Assembly (NCBI GenBank): GCA_000508865.1
Contig: BAHP02000042.1
Coordinates: 1-61,006 of the forward strand
Length of the DNA: 61,006 nucleotides
Source: Clostridiales bacterium VE202-01
Lineage (GTDB): Bacteria > Bacillota_I > Bacilli_A > Erysipelotrichales > Coprobacillaceae
Reading direction: 5' to 3'
The notes under the pieces are model-generated. The model did not search any database. It had not been told where the DNA came from and saw only the letters and a program-made list of their open reading frames with translations. Position 1 is the first letter of the stretch, and the number at the start of each line of letters is the position of its first letter. This document shows, piece after piece, positions 27,169 to 35,648 of the stretch. Made by a program: the position numbers and the translations under genes.

Positions 27169-27202
27169 TGTTATAATAAATTAAACAATGGTGAAACCAT
27201 TG
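27169..27202 (+). promoter_or_regulatory. Extended -10 promoter and 5'-end palindrome of the ATP-grasp cluster
   Basis: TGTTATAAT (27169-27177) is an extended -10 box. CAATGGT (27186-27192) and ACCATTG (27196-27202) form a perfect 7-bp inverted repeat around GAA, starting about at the first transcribed base. It shares the CAATGGT core and the position relative to the start point with the palindrome before the XRE gene. Confidence 0.5.
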
Positions 27203-27225
27203 GAAAATAGAAAAGGAGGGGGCTT

Positions 27226-28413
27226 ATGAACTTTTTATTTATTTCACCTATGTTTCCTAAGTCATATTGGCACTTTTGTGATCGGATGAAACAGCGTGGT
27301 GTAAATGTATTGGCAATTGGGGACATGCCATCAGAAAGTATAAGTGACGAGTTAAGAAATTCAGTAACTGAATATTGTTATGTAAACAATATGGAAAATT
27401 ACGATAATGTATATCGTTGTGTGGCATATTTAGCTAGTAAATATGGGAAAATTGATTGGTTAGAATCTAATAATGAATATTGGCTGGAATTAGATGCTAG
27501 ACTTAGAACGGATTTTAATATCAATACGGGAATGAAAGAAGACGTGACTAAGATTTTTAAAACAAAATCAGGAATGAAAGCTTATTATGAAAAAGCAGGG
27601 GTCAAAACAGCACGTTATCATCTTGTTGATACTATTGAAAATGGGAAAAAGTTTATTGCTGAAGTTGGATATCCAGTAGTTGTTAAACCGGATAATGGTG
27701 TAGGGGCTGCTGCTACATATAAGTTGAATAATGATCAAGAGTTAGAAAATTTTTATCAAATTGATCATATTACGCAATATATTATGGAAGAATTTGTCAA
27801 TGGTTTGATTATTTCTTATGATGGTATTGCTAATAGAGAGCATGAAGTATTATTTGAGACTTCACATGTTTTTCCTAATTCGATCATGGATGTCGTAAAT
27901 GATAATAGTGATATGCATTATTATTCTTTAAGAAAAATTCCTGATGAATTAGTTAAATTGGGAAGAAGTGTAGTTAGGGAATTTCCTGTCAATGGTAGAT
28001 TTTTTCATTGCGAATTTTTCCAATTATTAGAAGATCGCCCAGGATTAGGAAATAAAGGAGATTTCATTGGCTTAGAAGTCAATATGCGACCACCAGGAGG
28101 TTATACACCAGATATGATGAACTGGGCTAATGATATTGATGTTTATAAGATCTATAGTGATATGGTTATTTATGATAATAGCGATTATTATACAAATCGC
28201 CCTTATCATTGTGTATATTGTGGACGACGTGATGGTAAGAATTATTATTACAATAATGATGCTCTTGTGGCAATGTTTGGTAGTCATATTGTAATGAATG
28301 AACGGATGCCGGATATTTTATCGGGAGCAATGGGAAATTATACTTATACAGCACGTTTTGAGACGATGGAAGAAGTTAATGATTTTATCGATAAGGTATT
28401 ACAGGAGGCATAG
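27226..28413 (+). CDS. ATP-grasp domain protein (carboxylate-amine ligase-like), copy 1
   Basis: A 395-residue protein with a Rossmann-like preATP-grasp domain (FLFISPMFPKSYWHFCDRMKQRGVNVLAIGD) and an ATP-grasp core: VGYPVVVKPDNGVGAAATYKL is the phosphate loop and YIMEEFVNGLIISYDGI the adenine-binding strand. GLEVNMRPPGGYTPDMMN carries the metal-binding Glu and Asn. Family members join a carboxylate to an amine or thiol using ATP. The absence of CarB or biotin-carboxylase domains argues against those enzymes. AAAAGGAGGGGG precedes ATG. It is followed after two bases by an esterase gene and then by a paralogue of itself. The substrate is unknown. Confidence 0.82.
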   Translation: MNFLFISPMFPKSYWHFCDRMKQRGVNVLAIGDMPSESISDELRNSVTEYCYVNNMENYDNVYRCVAYLASKYGKIDWLESNNEYWLELDARLRTDFNINTGMKEDVTKIFKTKSGMKAYYEKAGVKTARYHLVDTIENGKKFIAEVGYPVVVKPDNGVGAAATYKLNNDQELENFYQIDHITQYIMEEFVNGLIISYDGIANREHEVLFETSHVFPNSIMDVVNDNSDMHYYSLRKIPDELVKLGRSVVREFPVNGRFFHCEFFQLLEDRPGLGNKGDFIGLEVNMRPPGGYTPDMMNWANDIDVYKIYSDMVIYDNSDYYTNRPYHCVYCGRRDGKNYYYNNDALVAMFGSHIVMNERMPDILSGAMGNYTYTARFETMEEVNDFIDKVLQEA

Positions 28414-28415
28414 TG

Positions 28416-29151
28416 ATGAAAGTTGAATATTTTAAAGAATACAGCAATTGTTTAAATCGTGAAATGGAATTTAAAATTTATGGTCATACTGGAATTCCTT
28501 TATTAGTTTTTCCGGCTCAAGATGGGCATTTTTATGATTTTGAAAATTTTGGGATGATCAATGTAATCGCTGATAAAATTGAATCAGGTCAAATTCAAGT
28601 ATTTTGTTTAGATAGTATTGATGGTGAATGCTGGTCTGATGAAGGTGGCGATAACCAACATCGTACATATATGATGGAACAATGGTACTATTATGTAGTA
28701 GATGAATTAGTACCAAGAATCTTTGATATTAATGGAACTGGTAAACTCATTTATACAACAGGATGTTCAATGGGGGCAACTCATGCAGCAAATTACTTAT
28801 TTAGAAGACCAGATTTATTTCAAGGATGTATTTGTTTAAGCGGTTATTATGATAGTGATCTATTTTTTGGTGATTATCATGATGAAATCTTATACAACAA
28901 CAGTCCAATTCAATTCTTAAATGGAATGTCTTATGATCATCCATATGTTGAAATGTATCGTCATCGTGATATTATTTTATGCTGTGGTCAAGGTGCATGA
29001 AGATGAAATGATTTATTCTACAACAAGAATGAAAGAATTGTTGGATTATAAAGATATTCCTGCATGGATCGATTTCTGGGGTAGAGATGTTAATCATGAC
29101 TGGGACTGGTGGCAAATCCAGTTACCGTATTTTTTAAATCATATTTTATAA
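28416..29151 (+). CDS. Alpha/beta-hydrolase esterase between two ATP-grasp genes, frame broken near 28998
   Basis: Esterase of the Fes/esterase-D-like group. The nucleophile elbow is GCSMG (S118 from ATG 28416). The strand ILCCGQGA and the C-terminal HDWDWWQIQLPYFL, which supplies the catalytic histidine, are typical. The first frame stops at 28998-29000 (GQGA then TGA), while the remaining ~45 residues continue in another frame (EDEMIYSTTRMKELL...). Family members read GQGAWEDEM here, so two G residues appear to be missing. AGGAGG (28403-28408) supports ATG 28416. It is tightly linked to the ATP-grasp genes on both sides. Confidence 0.78.
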
Positions 29152-29165
29152 AAGGGGGATATTAG

Positions 29166-30370
29166 ATGAATGTAGTGTTTATTTCACCTCATTTCCCATT
29201 ATATTTTCATAATTTTTGTTCACGCTTAAAAATTCGTGGTGTGAATGTTTTGGGAATTGGTGATGCAAGTTATCAGGAAATTAGTAAAGAGACTAAAGAT
29301 AGTTTAAGTGAGTATTATCGAGTTGATAGTTTAGAAAATTATGATGAAGTTTATAAAGCTGTAGCTTATTTTATTAGTAAGTATGGTAGAATTGATTTTA
29401 TTGAAAGTCAAAATGAGTACTGGTTAGAAACTGATGCGCGGCTTAGAAGTGATTTTAATGTTAATAGTGGTACTAAATTTGAAGATTTGGCGGTAATGAA
29501 ATATAAATCAAAAATGAAAGCTGTTTATCAAAGTGTTGGTTTAAATGTCGCTAGATACTGCTTGATCGATACTTTTGATAACGCATTAGCTTTTGTTGAA
29601 AAAGTTGGATATCCAGTAGTAGTTAAACCTGATAATGGTGTAGGAGCAACATCAACATATAAATTAAATAATCAGCATGAGTTAGAATATTTCTTTGCAA
29701 CAAAAGATGATCGTGTTTATATTATGGAAGAATACGTAAATGGTCATGTTGAAACTTATGATGGAATCACAGATTCTAAAAAGAATGTTTTGATTGCAAA
29801 TAGTACGATTATGTTGAATTCAATTATGGATAATGTTAATGATCATTGTGATACAGCATTTCAAAATCGAATTGTTGCAGGAACAGACATCGAAGAAGTA
29901 GGTCAAAAAGTTGTTAAAGCTTTTGATACTAGAAGTCGCTTTTTCCATTTTGAATTTTTCAGATTAGATGCTGACAAAGAAGGTCTAGGGAAAAAGGTGA
30001 TTTAGTAGGACTTGAAGTAAATATGCGTGCTCCAGGAGCATACATGCCAGATATGATCAACTTTAGTTATGATAGTGATGTTTATACTGTATGGGCAGAT
30101 ATGGTTATTTATGATAAATGTTATTTAGATTTGAAACAACAATATCTAGTAGCTTATATAGGGCGGCGTGATGGCTTCAGCTATCTACACGATAATAATC
30201 AATTAAGAAATCAATTTAAAAATGATATCGTTTTAGATGTTGATGTACCTGAGGTATTAAGTGCAGCCATGGGAAATCATGTATTTATGGTTAGAAGTGA
30301 TAATCAGGAACATCTTGATTATATGATTGATGAGTTTTTAAGAAGAAGCGATGGAAGTAATTGGAGATAG
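29166..30370 (+). CDS. ATP-grasp domain protein, copy 2, frame broken near 29991
   Basis: Paralogue of the gene at 27226 with the same layout: FISPHFPLYFHNFCSRLKIRGVNVLGIGD at the N-terminus, VGYPVVVKPDNGVGATSTYKL as the ATP loop and YIMEEYVNGHVETYDGI. The frame hits a stop at 30003-30005 after EGLGKK. Adding one A to the A5 run at 29991-29995 restores GDLVGLEVNMRAPGAYMPDM, which aligns with copy 1. The break is thus a one-base deletion in a homopolymer, real or technical. About 400 residues when joined. The two copies could act in sequence or as a heteromer; a two-step ligation is a reasonable guess only. Confidence 0.8.
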
Positions 30371-30421
30371 TCATAAAAATAGTCAATGAAAATATAAATT
30401 TCATTGACGAGATATAGTGAG

Positions 30422-30458
30422 AAAAGTATTGAAATCATTGATTTTGATACTTTTTTAT
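30422..30458 (+). terminator. Terminator after the ATP-grasp cluster
   Basis: AAAAGTAT and ATACTTTT form the outer stem, with AAATCA/TGATTT inside, followed by TTTTTTATTT. A further 10-bp hairpin without a T run (GTCAATGAAA/TTTCATTGAC, 30382-30408) lies between the gene end and this terminator. Confidence 0.75.
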
Positions 30459-30595
30459 TTAAAAGATTTTCATAAATATCTTGATTGTTTATGTCTTTTG
30501 TAATATTAAAATTGAAAAATAAAGGATTAAAATATGCGGGGATAAAAAAATATTAGATTATTAAAAAAAAGTCTTCCATTTTTTGTCAAATATGT

Positions 30596-30717
30596 TATAA
30601 TAAAGGTGGTTCAGATGATGAACCACTTTATCCCAAATGTGCTCTCGCACAAAACGAAGGGAGAGCGAAAGCTCTTCCCTCCCCACAAAGTTAGAGCAGT
30701 TCTCTAACTTTTTATTA
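30596..30717 (+). ncRNA. Candidate structured small RNA of about 112 nt
   Basis: An extended -10 promoter (TGTTATAAT, 30593-30601) precedes a run of four hairpins with no ORF. They are GTGGTTCA/TGAACCAC (30606-30626), TGTGC/GCACA around TCTC, a GAAA-capped stem around 30660-30680 (GAGAGC/GCTCTT), and a final intrinsic terminator AAAGTTAGAG/CTCTAACTTT (30687-30711). GCTCTC in the second hairpin is also complementary to GAGAGC in the third, so two alternative folds are possible. It does not contain the conserved SRP RNA loop, tmRNA or 6S features. I cannot assign it to a known family. Confidence 0.55.
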
Positions 30718-30850
30718 ATAAACTATATGTATTGTATTTAGATTTATAATTCTATTATCGGTAATTTTTTATGAGTTGCATAGGTGACGGAATAAACTGC
30801 GATGAACCAATAGAAAGGTGATCCTAACAGATCCCCTTTTTATTTTTTAT
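30718..30850 (+). other. Non-coding stretch with a second terminator-like hairpin
   Basis: No ORF is present on either strand. A TATAAT-like box (near 30745) is followed by ~70 bases and a hairpin AAAGGTGATC/GATCCCCTTT (one mismatch) with a T run near 30817-30850. This might be a second small RNA, but the evidence is only promoter-plus-terminator spacing. Confidence 0.3.
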
Positions 30851-30881
30851 AAAAAAATTAGATAGTCAATTTATTTACAAA

Positions 30882-30903
30882 ATATGTTATTTTAATAACA
30901 TAT
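30882..30903 (-). terminator. Terminator of the minus-strand secreted-protein gene
   Basis: ATATGTTATT and AATAACATAT form an inverted repeat overlapping the stop codon at 30892. On the minus strand it is followed by TTTGTAAATAAATT. Confidence 0.6.
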
Positions 30904-31416
30904 TACCTCTCCCGAACCTTCGATATATACTCCATCACTCATAGCATTAACAGGTGCTATTTCAATATAGTAATTAATATCAGTTGAAAAACCTGAACCT
31001 AGAAATTTAGTTAAATTTAAACTGATTGGTGCATAAAATGTAGCAATATTATTTGAATGTGGCCAAGCAGATCTACGTAAATTAACTGTAAATTCACCGC
31101 TTTGACCAGATACTTCATTGCCGTTTGCATAAACATATTTAGTTTTATAACACGTTATTTTTACACTTGTTGTATTGAGTTTAAAACTTTCAGAATTAAC
31201 AAAACTATGAATCTTAAATTTAAAACTCTTTGCAGTACTTCTTGTGTTATTCCATTGGAAATATTCTCCAGTTTCACTGTTATAGTAATTACCAAATTCA
31301 TCATAATTGCTTTCAGTAGTGATATTTTGAGTGTCTAGTTGTAATGCTCTAACGCTTGAACACGAAATTATAAAAGATAAAATAATAGATAATGATACTG
31401 ATAATATTTTTCTCAT
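30892..31416 (-). CDS. Small secreted protein of unknown function
   Basis: A 174-residue protein with a clear signal peptide (MRKILSVSLSIILSFIISCSSVRA). The hydrophobic core is followed by SCSS, so a lipoprotein lipobox-like reading is possible but lacks a clean L-x-x-C. The mature part is rich in Ser, Thr, Asn and Tyr and appears all-beta. The ATG at 31416 is chosen because AAGAAAGGA lies about ten bases upstream and it starts the signal peptide correctly; an upstream TTG is unlikely. It faces away from the two-component genes and could be their target, but no direct evidence exists. I do not recognise a family. Confidence 0.7.
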   Translation of the reverse strand: MRKILSVSLSIILSFIISCSSVRALQLDTQNITTESNYDEFGNYYNSETGEYFQWNNTRSTAKSFKFKIHSFVNSESFKLNTTSVKITCYKTKYVYANGNEVSGQSGEFTVNLRRSAWPHSNNIATFYAPISLNLTKFLGSGFSTDINYYIEIAPVNAMSDGVYIEGSGEVICY

Positions 31417-31562
31417 AATGATTTTTATCCTTTCTTGCAAAATATTGATTATTAAAGGTTTACTATATGGTTATGACGGTTCATTCTAAATTGTAAATAA
31501 ATTAGATAACTATCTATCACAATTTTACCATTTTTGATATTATATTACAGAGAAAATTAATG

Positions 31563-31590
31563 AATGGTATTAAAACATCATCAATGGTAT
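31563..31590 (+). promoter_or_regulatory. Direct repeat resembling a LytTR binding site
   Basis: AATGGTAT occurs at 31563-31570 and 31583-31590, a period of 20 bases (about two helical turns). It lies ~90 bases before the LytTR response regulator gene. LytTR proteins bind direct repeats with this spacing, so autoregulation is plausible. Confidence 0.4.
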
Positions 31591-31659
31591 GATGATAGTT
31601 TTATAAATGAGATAATGGGTAAAGAAAAGACTTTATTAAAGTAAAAGGAGATAATTTGT

Positions 31660-32347
31660 ATGAAATGGGCGATTGTAGATGATCAAATAGAATATCTTTC
31701 AATCATAAAAACAATAATTCAAGAATTAAAGCCGTACATTGAAATCGATATTTATGAATCAGGTCAAGCCTTTTTTAAAATATTCTGATTTATATCAATT
31801 AGTTTTTTTAGATATTGATATGCCGGATCTTGATGGTCTAAAGGTTGCTAGAATGTTACGAAGTTATGATTTAAATATTGTTTTTATCACTTCATACTCT
31901 GATAAAATGATCGATGCATTTGGTAAAAATGTCATCGGTTTTGTCTTAAAAAATGATTTGAAATCAGGCTTGAAAAGAATTATTAATGAGTATTATCAGG
32001 AAATAAATGAGCCGTATCTTACAATTATAAATAATCAAATAGAAGCAATTATCTATTTAGATGAGATAGTATATTTAACTTATAATTTACGTGATATTAC
32101 TTTTCATCTATTGAATCAGGCCAATCAAACGATCAAAGAAAAAAATCTTAAAGATATTCAAAAAGTTTTGGATAACCGTTTTTATCAAATAAGTCGTAAT
32201 ACGATTATTAATCTTGATTATGCAAAAGATTGTTGTCATGGCGAGGTACGAATATTTGATTTCAAACTTCCAGTTTCAAGAAGGAGATGTACAGAATTAA
32301 AGATTAAAATATTAGAAAGGAAGTTATTACATGTTAGAAGGGATTGA
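31660..32347 (+). CDS. LytTR family response regulator, frame broken at 31771-31776
   Basis: AgrA/VirR-type regulator: N-terminal receiver domain with MKWAIVDDQ (acidic pair), phosphoacceptor Asp in VFLDIDMPDLDG, the Thr/Ser switch in FITSYSD and the Lys in FVLKNDL. A LytTR DNA-binding domain follows in the last ~100 residues (IYLDEIVYLTY, ISRNTIINLDYA). The ATG at 31660 behind AAAAGGAG reads 43 residues and then hits TGA. Removing one T from the T6 run gives ESGQAFLKYSDLYQ and joins the halves. The shorter ORF from 31739 would lack the acidic pair. It overlaps the kinase gene by 17 bases. Confidence 0.85.
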
Positions 32348-33584
32348 TATATTTTATTTTTTAATACAGTTATTGATTTTTATGTGTTTATCGTATCTTT
32401 TTTTAAAGACTTTTGCTTACTCAATAAATAAGATTAAATTATTTTTTATTGCAATTTTCAGTACATTTATATATTTATTTTTTTGTTATTATTTTCATAG
32501 TTTATTTTTATTTGGATCAATTACTTTTTTACTCTTAACAATAATATTTTACTTACAAACTCATGATAATTTATTACAAATATCATTTAATAGTTCTCTA
32601 ATAACGATCATTTATAACCTGGTTTTTGTAATTGTTAGTGTTTTTTATCGATCAAATAATTCTATAATAGATATTAATGACATTACAGTAGTAGTTTTTT
32701 CCTGGATCGGAACCTTAATGATCATTAGTATATTTTATAATTCATGTTTTGGCATATTTATAATTAAATCTAAAAATACAATTTATTATTCTACTTATGC
32801 GCTTATCATGTTATTCATTGAACTCTGTAGTATCGCAACGATCTCTAGCCTTAAAGACTTATCTTTTTATCATATTTTAAACTTATTTTTGATTGGAATA
32901 TTATGCTTTTTAGGATTGATTATTGTTGCAATATTAAATACTACAACAAAGCAGTTAGAAGTCACTAAACAAAATAATCTCAGTAAGACTTTTTTAAAAC
33001 TTTATTATAAAAAAATTAAAGATGATCAAGAATATTTAAGTAAAATCAGGCATGATTATAATAATCAGCTGATCGTTCTACAACAATTATTAATACAAAA
33101 TAACATATCCAAGTCTTTAGATTATATATCTTTATTAACAGATAAAATTTTAGAGAAGAAAACTAATATTTACACAAAAAATGTTTTGATTGATGCTTAT
33201 ATCAATTATCTTATTCAAACTTACTCTGATTTTAATTTTTTAATTCGAAGCAACGATTTATCAATTAATGAAGATATGAGTGGCGATTTACTATTAGTAA
33301 TTATGAATTTAATCAATAATGCGATTGAAAATAGCGATGAAAATAAAAATATAGTAGCAGAATTATTGTTTGAAACAAAGCAGTATATTATTAAAGTTGA
33401 AAACAGCTGTCATGAAGATCCAAATCTTTATAATTTTAAAACTAGAAAAAAAGATCAGTTGAATCATGGCTATGGTTTAGAAATTGTTAAAGATATTGTC
33501 GCTAAATATCATGGAACTTATTTAACGGATTATCATGATAATATTTTTAAAACTTATATTGTTTTATATAAGGATGAAATGTGA
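32331..33584 (+). CDS. GHKL sensor histidine kinase (AgrC-like)
   Basis: A 417-residue kinase with six hydrophobic segments in the first ~205 residues, a linker helix, a phosphoacceptor histidine in KIRHDYNNQLIVLQ and a GHKL ATPase domain (N box IMNLINNAIENSDE, G box GYGLEIVKDIV). This is the classical partner of LytTR regulators and usually senses a peptide or other extracellular signal. The gene overlaps the regulator gene and has AGAAAGGAAG before ATG. No agrB/agrD-type peptide genes are seen nearby, so the signal is unknown. Confidence 0.88.
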   Translation: MLEGIDIFYFLIQLLIFMCLSYLFLKTFAYSINKIKLFFIAIFSTFIYLFFCYYFHSLFLFGSITFLLLTIIFYLQTHDNLLQISFNSSLITIIYNLVFVIVSVFYRSNNSIIDINDITVVVFSWIGTLMIISIFYNSCFGIFIIKSKNTIYYSTYALIMLFIELCSIATISSLKDLSFYHILNLFLIGILCFLGLIIVAILNTTTKQLEVTKQNNLSKTFLKLYYKKIKDDQEYLSKIRHDYNNQLIVLQQLLIQNNISKSLDYISLLTDKILEKKTNIYTKNVLIDAYINYLIQTYSDFNFLIRSNDLSINEDMSGDLLLVIMNLINNAIENSDENKNIVAELLFETKQYIIKVENSCHEDPNLYNFKTRKKDQLNHGYGLEIVKDIVAKYHGTYLTDYHDNIFKTYIVLYKDEM

Positions 33585-33653
33585 AAGTTATGTCTAGATC
33601 AATCATAAATTATATATTTGTGTTCGATTGATGAAGGCGGAATGGAGGTTTGT

Positions 33654-34079
33654 ATGAAAAAAATTATTAGTCGCTGGCTGCTGTTAAGTTATCTTTTTTT
33701 GCTATTAAGTTTTATATACATAGCTAGTGGACCTGCTACGCCAAAAGAATCAACTTATCTAGAGAAAATTATTTTTTGCAGTAATTTAGTTCCTTTTTAT
33801 AAAATTGGAACAGTGAAGATGATACTAACTTCATTGATTACATATTTTCCAATTGGGCTAATGGCCCGTGACGCTTTTTCGTATTTACAAAACCACCGAA
33901 AATTTTATTTATGTTTAATATTAGTGATTTTTAGTTTTGAACTGATTCAGGTTATTACATTAAAAGGATTTTTTGATGTTAATGATATTATATTTGGATT
34001 TATTGGAGCGACACTAGTTTATTTATTAAGCGAAAGAATCATTCTTTTATTTAGGCGGTTAATAGATATTGAGTTATAA
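33654..34079 (+). CDS. VanZ-like membrane protein
   Basis: A 141-residue protein with four hydrophobic segments and VanZ family features: an initial membrane helix, the PKESTYLEKIIFCSNLVPFYK loop, TYFPIGLMARDAF and a late FDVNDIIFGFIGATLVY segment. VanZ proteins are linked to teicoplanin tolerance in enterococci, but most family members have no known role. The ATG at 33654 is chosen because GGAGG lies six bases before it; upstream in-frame ATGs precede that site. It is the last gene before the CRISPR operon. Confidence 0.8.
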   Translation: MKKIISRWLLLSYLFLLLSFIYIASGPATPKESTYLEKIIFCSNLVPFYKIGTVKMILTSLITYFPIGLMARDAFSYLQNHRKFYLCLILVIFSFELIQVITLKGFFDVNDIIFGFIGATLVYLLSERIILLFRRLIDIEL

Positions 34080-34133
34080 AAATGTATATATCAACTATAG
34101 TATAAATTGTAATTTAGTGTATTTTTTAGTAGC

Positions 34134-34160
34134 AAGAACCTAGTTTAGGTTCTTTTTGTT
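34134..34160. terminator. Terminator ahead of the CRISPR-Cas operon
   Basis: AAGAACCTA and TAGGTTCTT form a perfect 9-bp stem around GTT, with TTTTTG on the plus side. It insulates the cas operon from upstream transcription. Confidence 0.8.
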
Positions 34161-34190
34161 TTAAATGTAAATTAAATATTTGTTATTAAA

Positions 34191-34208
34191 AAAAATAGTT
34201 AAATTTAT
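34191..34208 (+). promoter_or_regulatory. 18-bp element shared with both CRISPR leaders
   Basis: AAAAATAGTTAAATTTAT here is identical to 45608-45625 and 49275-49292, in the same orientation ahead of the two arrays. It lies 63 bases before the first cas start codon. It may be an upstream promoter element or a protein-binding site. Confidence 0.5.
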
Positions 34209-34271
34209 TTGATAAAAAGGGCGAAAAATAAAATGAAATGTAGTTAAATATAGATATAGGAGGGCACAAAT

Positions 34272-35648
34272 ATGGAAATGATAAAGTTAAAATTTAGTTT
34301 AAAACAAATTACACTAATGATTCATTTTCAAGATGATGATGGAGCAACAATCAGAGCTACAGAATTAAAACCCAAGCTTGATCGTTTTATTTTATCATGG
34401 CTTGCTTATGAAAAAGAGGTGAAAAAGCATCCTGAACAAAAATTAGGTTCAGAAACTGAAATGTTAAAAAATGTTGTAGATAATCTGGTGAATAAAAAGT
34501 GGTTGATTGACAAGGAACATATCGCATTGAACTATAAAATGAGAATAATGGCAGAAAACAAAGTCAATATGAAGGTCAAATATGGTAATGCTGTTTATGT
34601 TTTAAATAACAAAAAATATAGTTCTTCTTTCTACCAAAAAATTGAAATTAATATAACATGTTTTAATCAACAACTAGCAAATAAAATTAAAGAGTTAATG
34701 CCAATTTTGATTGATGTAACAGCATTTGGTCTACAACAAGGCAAGGGATATGGAAATTTTAGAGTTTCTAAGATAGATGATCAGGAATATAAAAATAGTA
34801 TCGAAGAAAATTTACTTAAAGTAGCAAATCATTTTAAGGATAATAATGTTTTAGTATATAAACTTGAATTGGATAAAGAAAAAAACGGTAAAATTGATGC
34901 TGATTATGCGGTTGCTTTGAATGCAATTGCAGAATATAATCGTATTCTCAAAAGTGGTCTTCACTCTAATTATGAATATGTTCCTTCAGTAATCATGAAG
35001 AAGTATTTTAAACAAGATGGTTATAATATTGTTAATGAGAAAAAAGCTATGAAACAAGGGCTTCATTTAGCAAAATATAATATTGACAATTTAATGTATC
35101 ATGATAATGAAAAAACTATTAATAATTATAGTAGATCATCAAATAAAGTATATTATACAAGAGGGTTATTAGGGTTTGCACAATTGTATCAATTTAGTTT
35201 GGAAACTAAAGAAAATCGTAATAAATTTAATAAAATTCCTCGTAAAAATGGAAAAGAAACAATGAGTTTTTGGAAAAGTTTTGATGTTAAAGCAAAAGTG
35301 GGAAAAGATGAAATATCAAGATTTCCTTCACCGCTTCATTATCATGTCACAGAAAGCTATAAAGAAATATATATTATAGTAAATAATAATGCTTTAATAA
35401 GTTTACAAAATGCTGATCCAAAAATAAGTTTTAGAGAAAGAAAATATAAAGGAGAAAAAATTGATCGAAACAAAATAAATATTGAGGCTAGATTGCCTAA
35501 TCAAAAAGACTTTAATTTTATCGATTTTTTTGAGATAGCAGGATTAAATAAGGTTTTATATATGGTGGATGTTAAAAATAAATTCAACGACAACTATGAA
35601 GGTGAATACTTTTTAACTAGATTGGAGGAAAGCCAAAATGAAAGATAA
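34272..35648 (+). CDS. cmr1: Type III-B CRISPR RAMP protein, Cmr1-like
   Basis: First gene of the effector operon, 458 residues. It has a RAMP-like first strand (KLKFSLKQITLMIHFQ), the segment GATIRATELKPKLDRFI and the glycine-rich loop GLQQGKGYGNFRV (about 156-168) that marks Cas5/Cas7-type RNA-recognition folds. By position ahead of cas10 and by elimination against the other Cmr genes it fills the Cmr1 slot, contacting the 3' end of the target-crRNA duplex. Sequence similarity to classical Cmr1 is weak, so it may be a divergent family of CorA-linked systems. It overlaps the cas10 start by 11 bases. Confidence 0.7.
   Translation: MEMIKLKFSLKQITLMIHFQDDDGATIRATELKPKLDRFILSWLAYEKEVKKHPEQKLGSETEMLKNVVDNLVNKKWLIDKEHIALNYKMRIMAENKVNMKVKYGNAVYVLNNKKYSSSFYQKIEINITCFNQQLANKIKELMPILIDVTAFGLQQGKGYGNFRVSKIDDQEYKNSIEENLLKVANHFKDNNVLVYKLELDKEKNGKIDADYAVALNAIAEYNRILKSGLHSNYEYVPSVIMKKYFKQDGYNIVNEKKAMKQGLHLAKYNIDNLMYHDNEKTINNYSRSSNKVYYTRGLLGFAQLYQFSLETKENRNKFNKIPRKNGKETMSFWKSFDVKAKVGKDEISRFPSPLHYHVTESYKEIYIIVNNNALISLQNADPKISFRERKYKGEKIDRNKINIEARLPNQKDFNFIDFFEIAGLNKVLYMVDVKNKFNDNYEGEYFLTRLEESQNER

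Noticed and set aside
28072-28354. Minus-strand ORFs rich in Ile and His
   Set aside because: They are antisense to the first ATP-grasp gene in AT-rich DNA, with no start signals.
30596-30717. SRP (4.5S) RNA, 6S RNA or tmRNA
   Set aside because: The conserved SRP apical loop, the 6S long open-bubble hairpin and a tmRNA tag frame are all missing; size and hairpin order do not fit.
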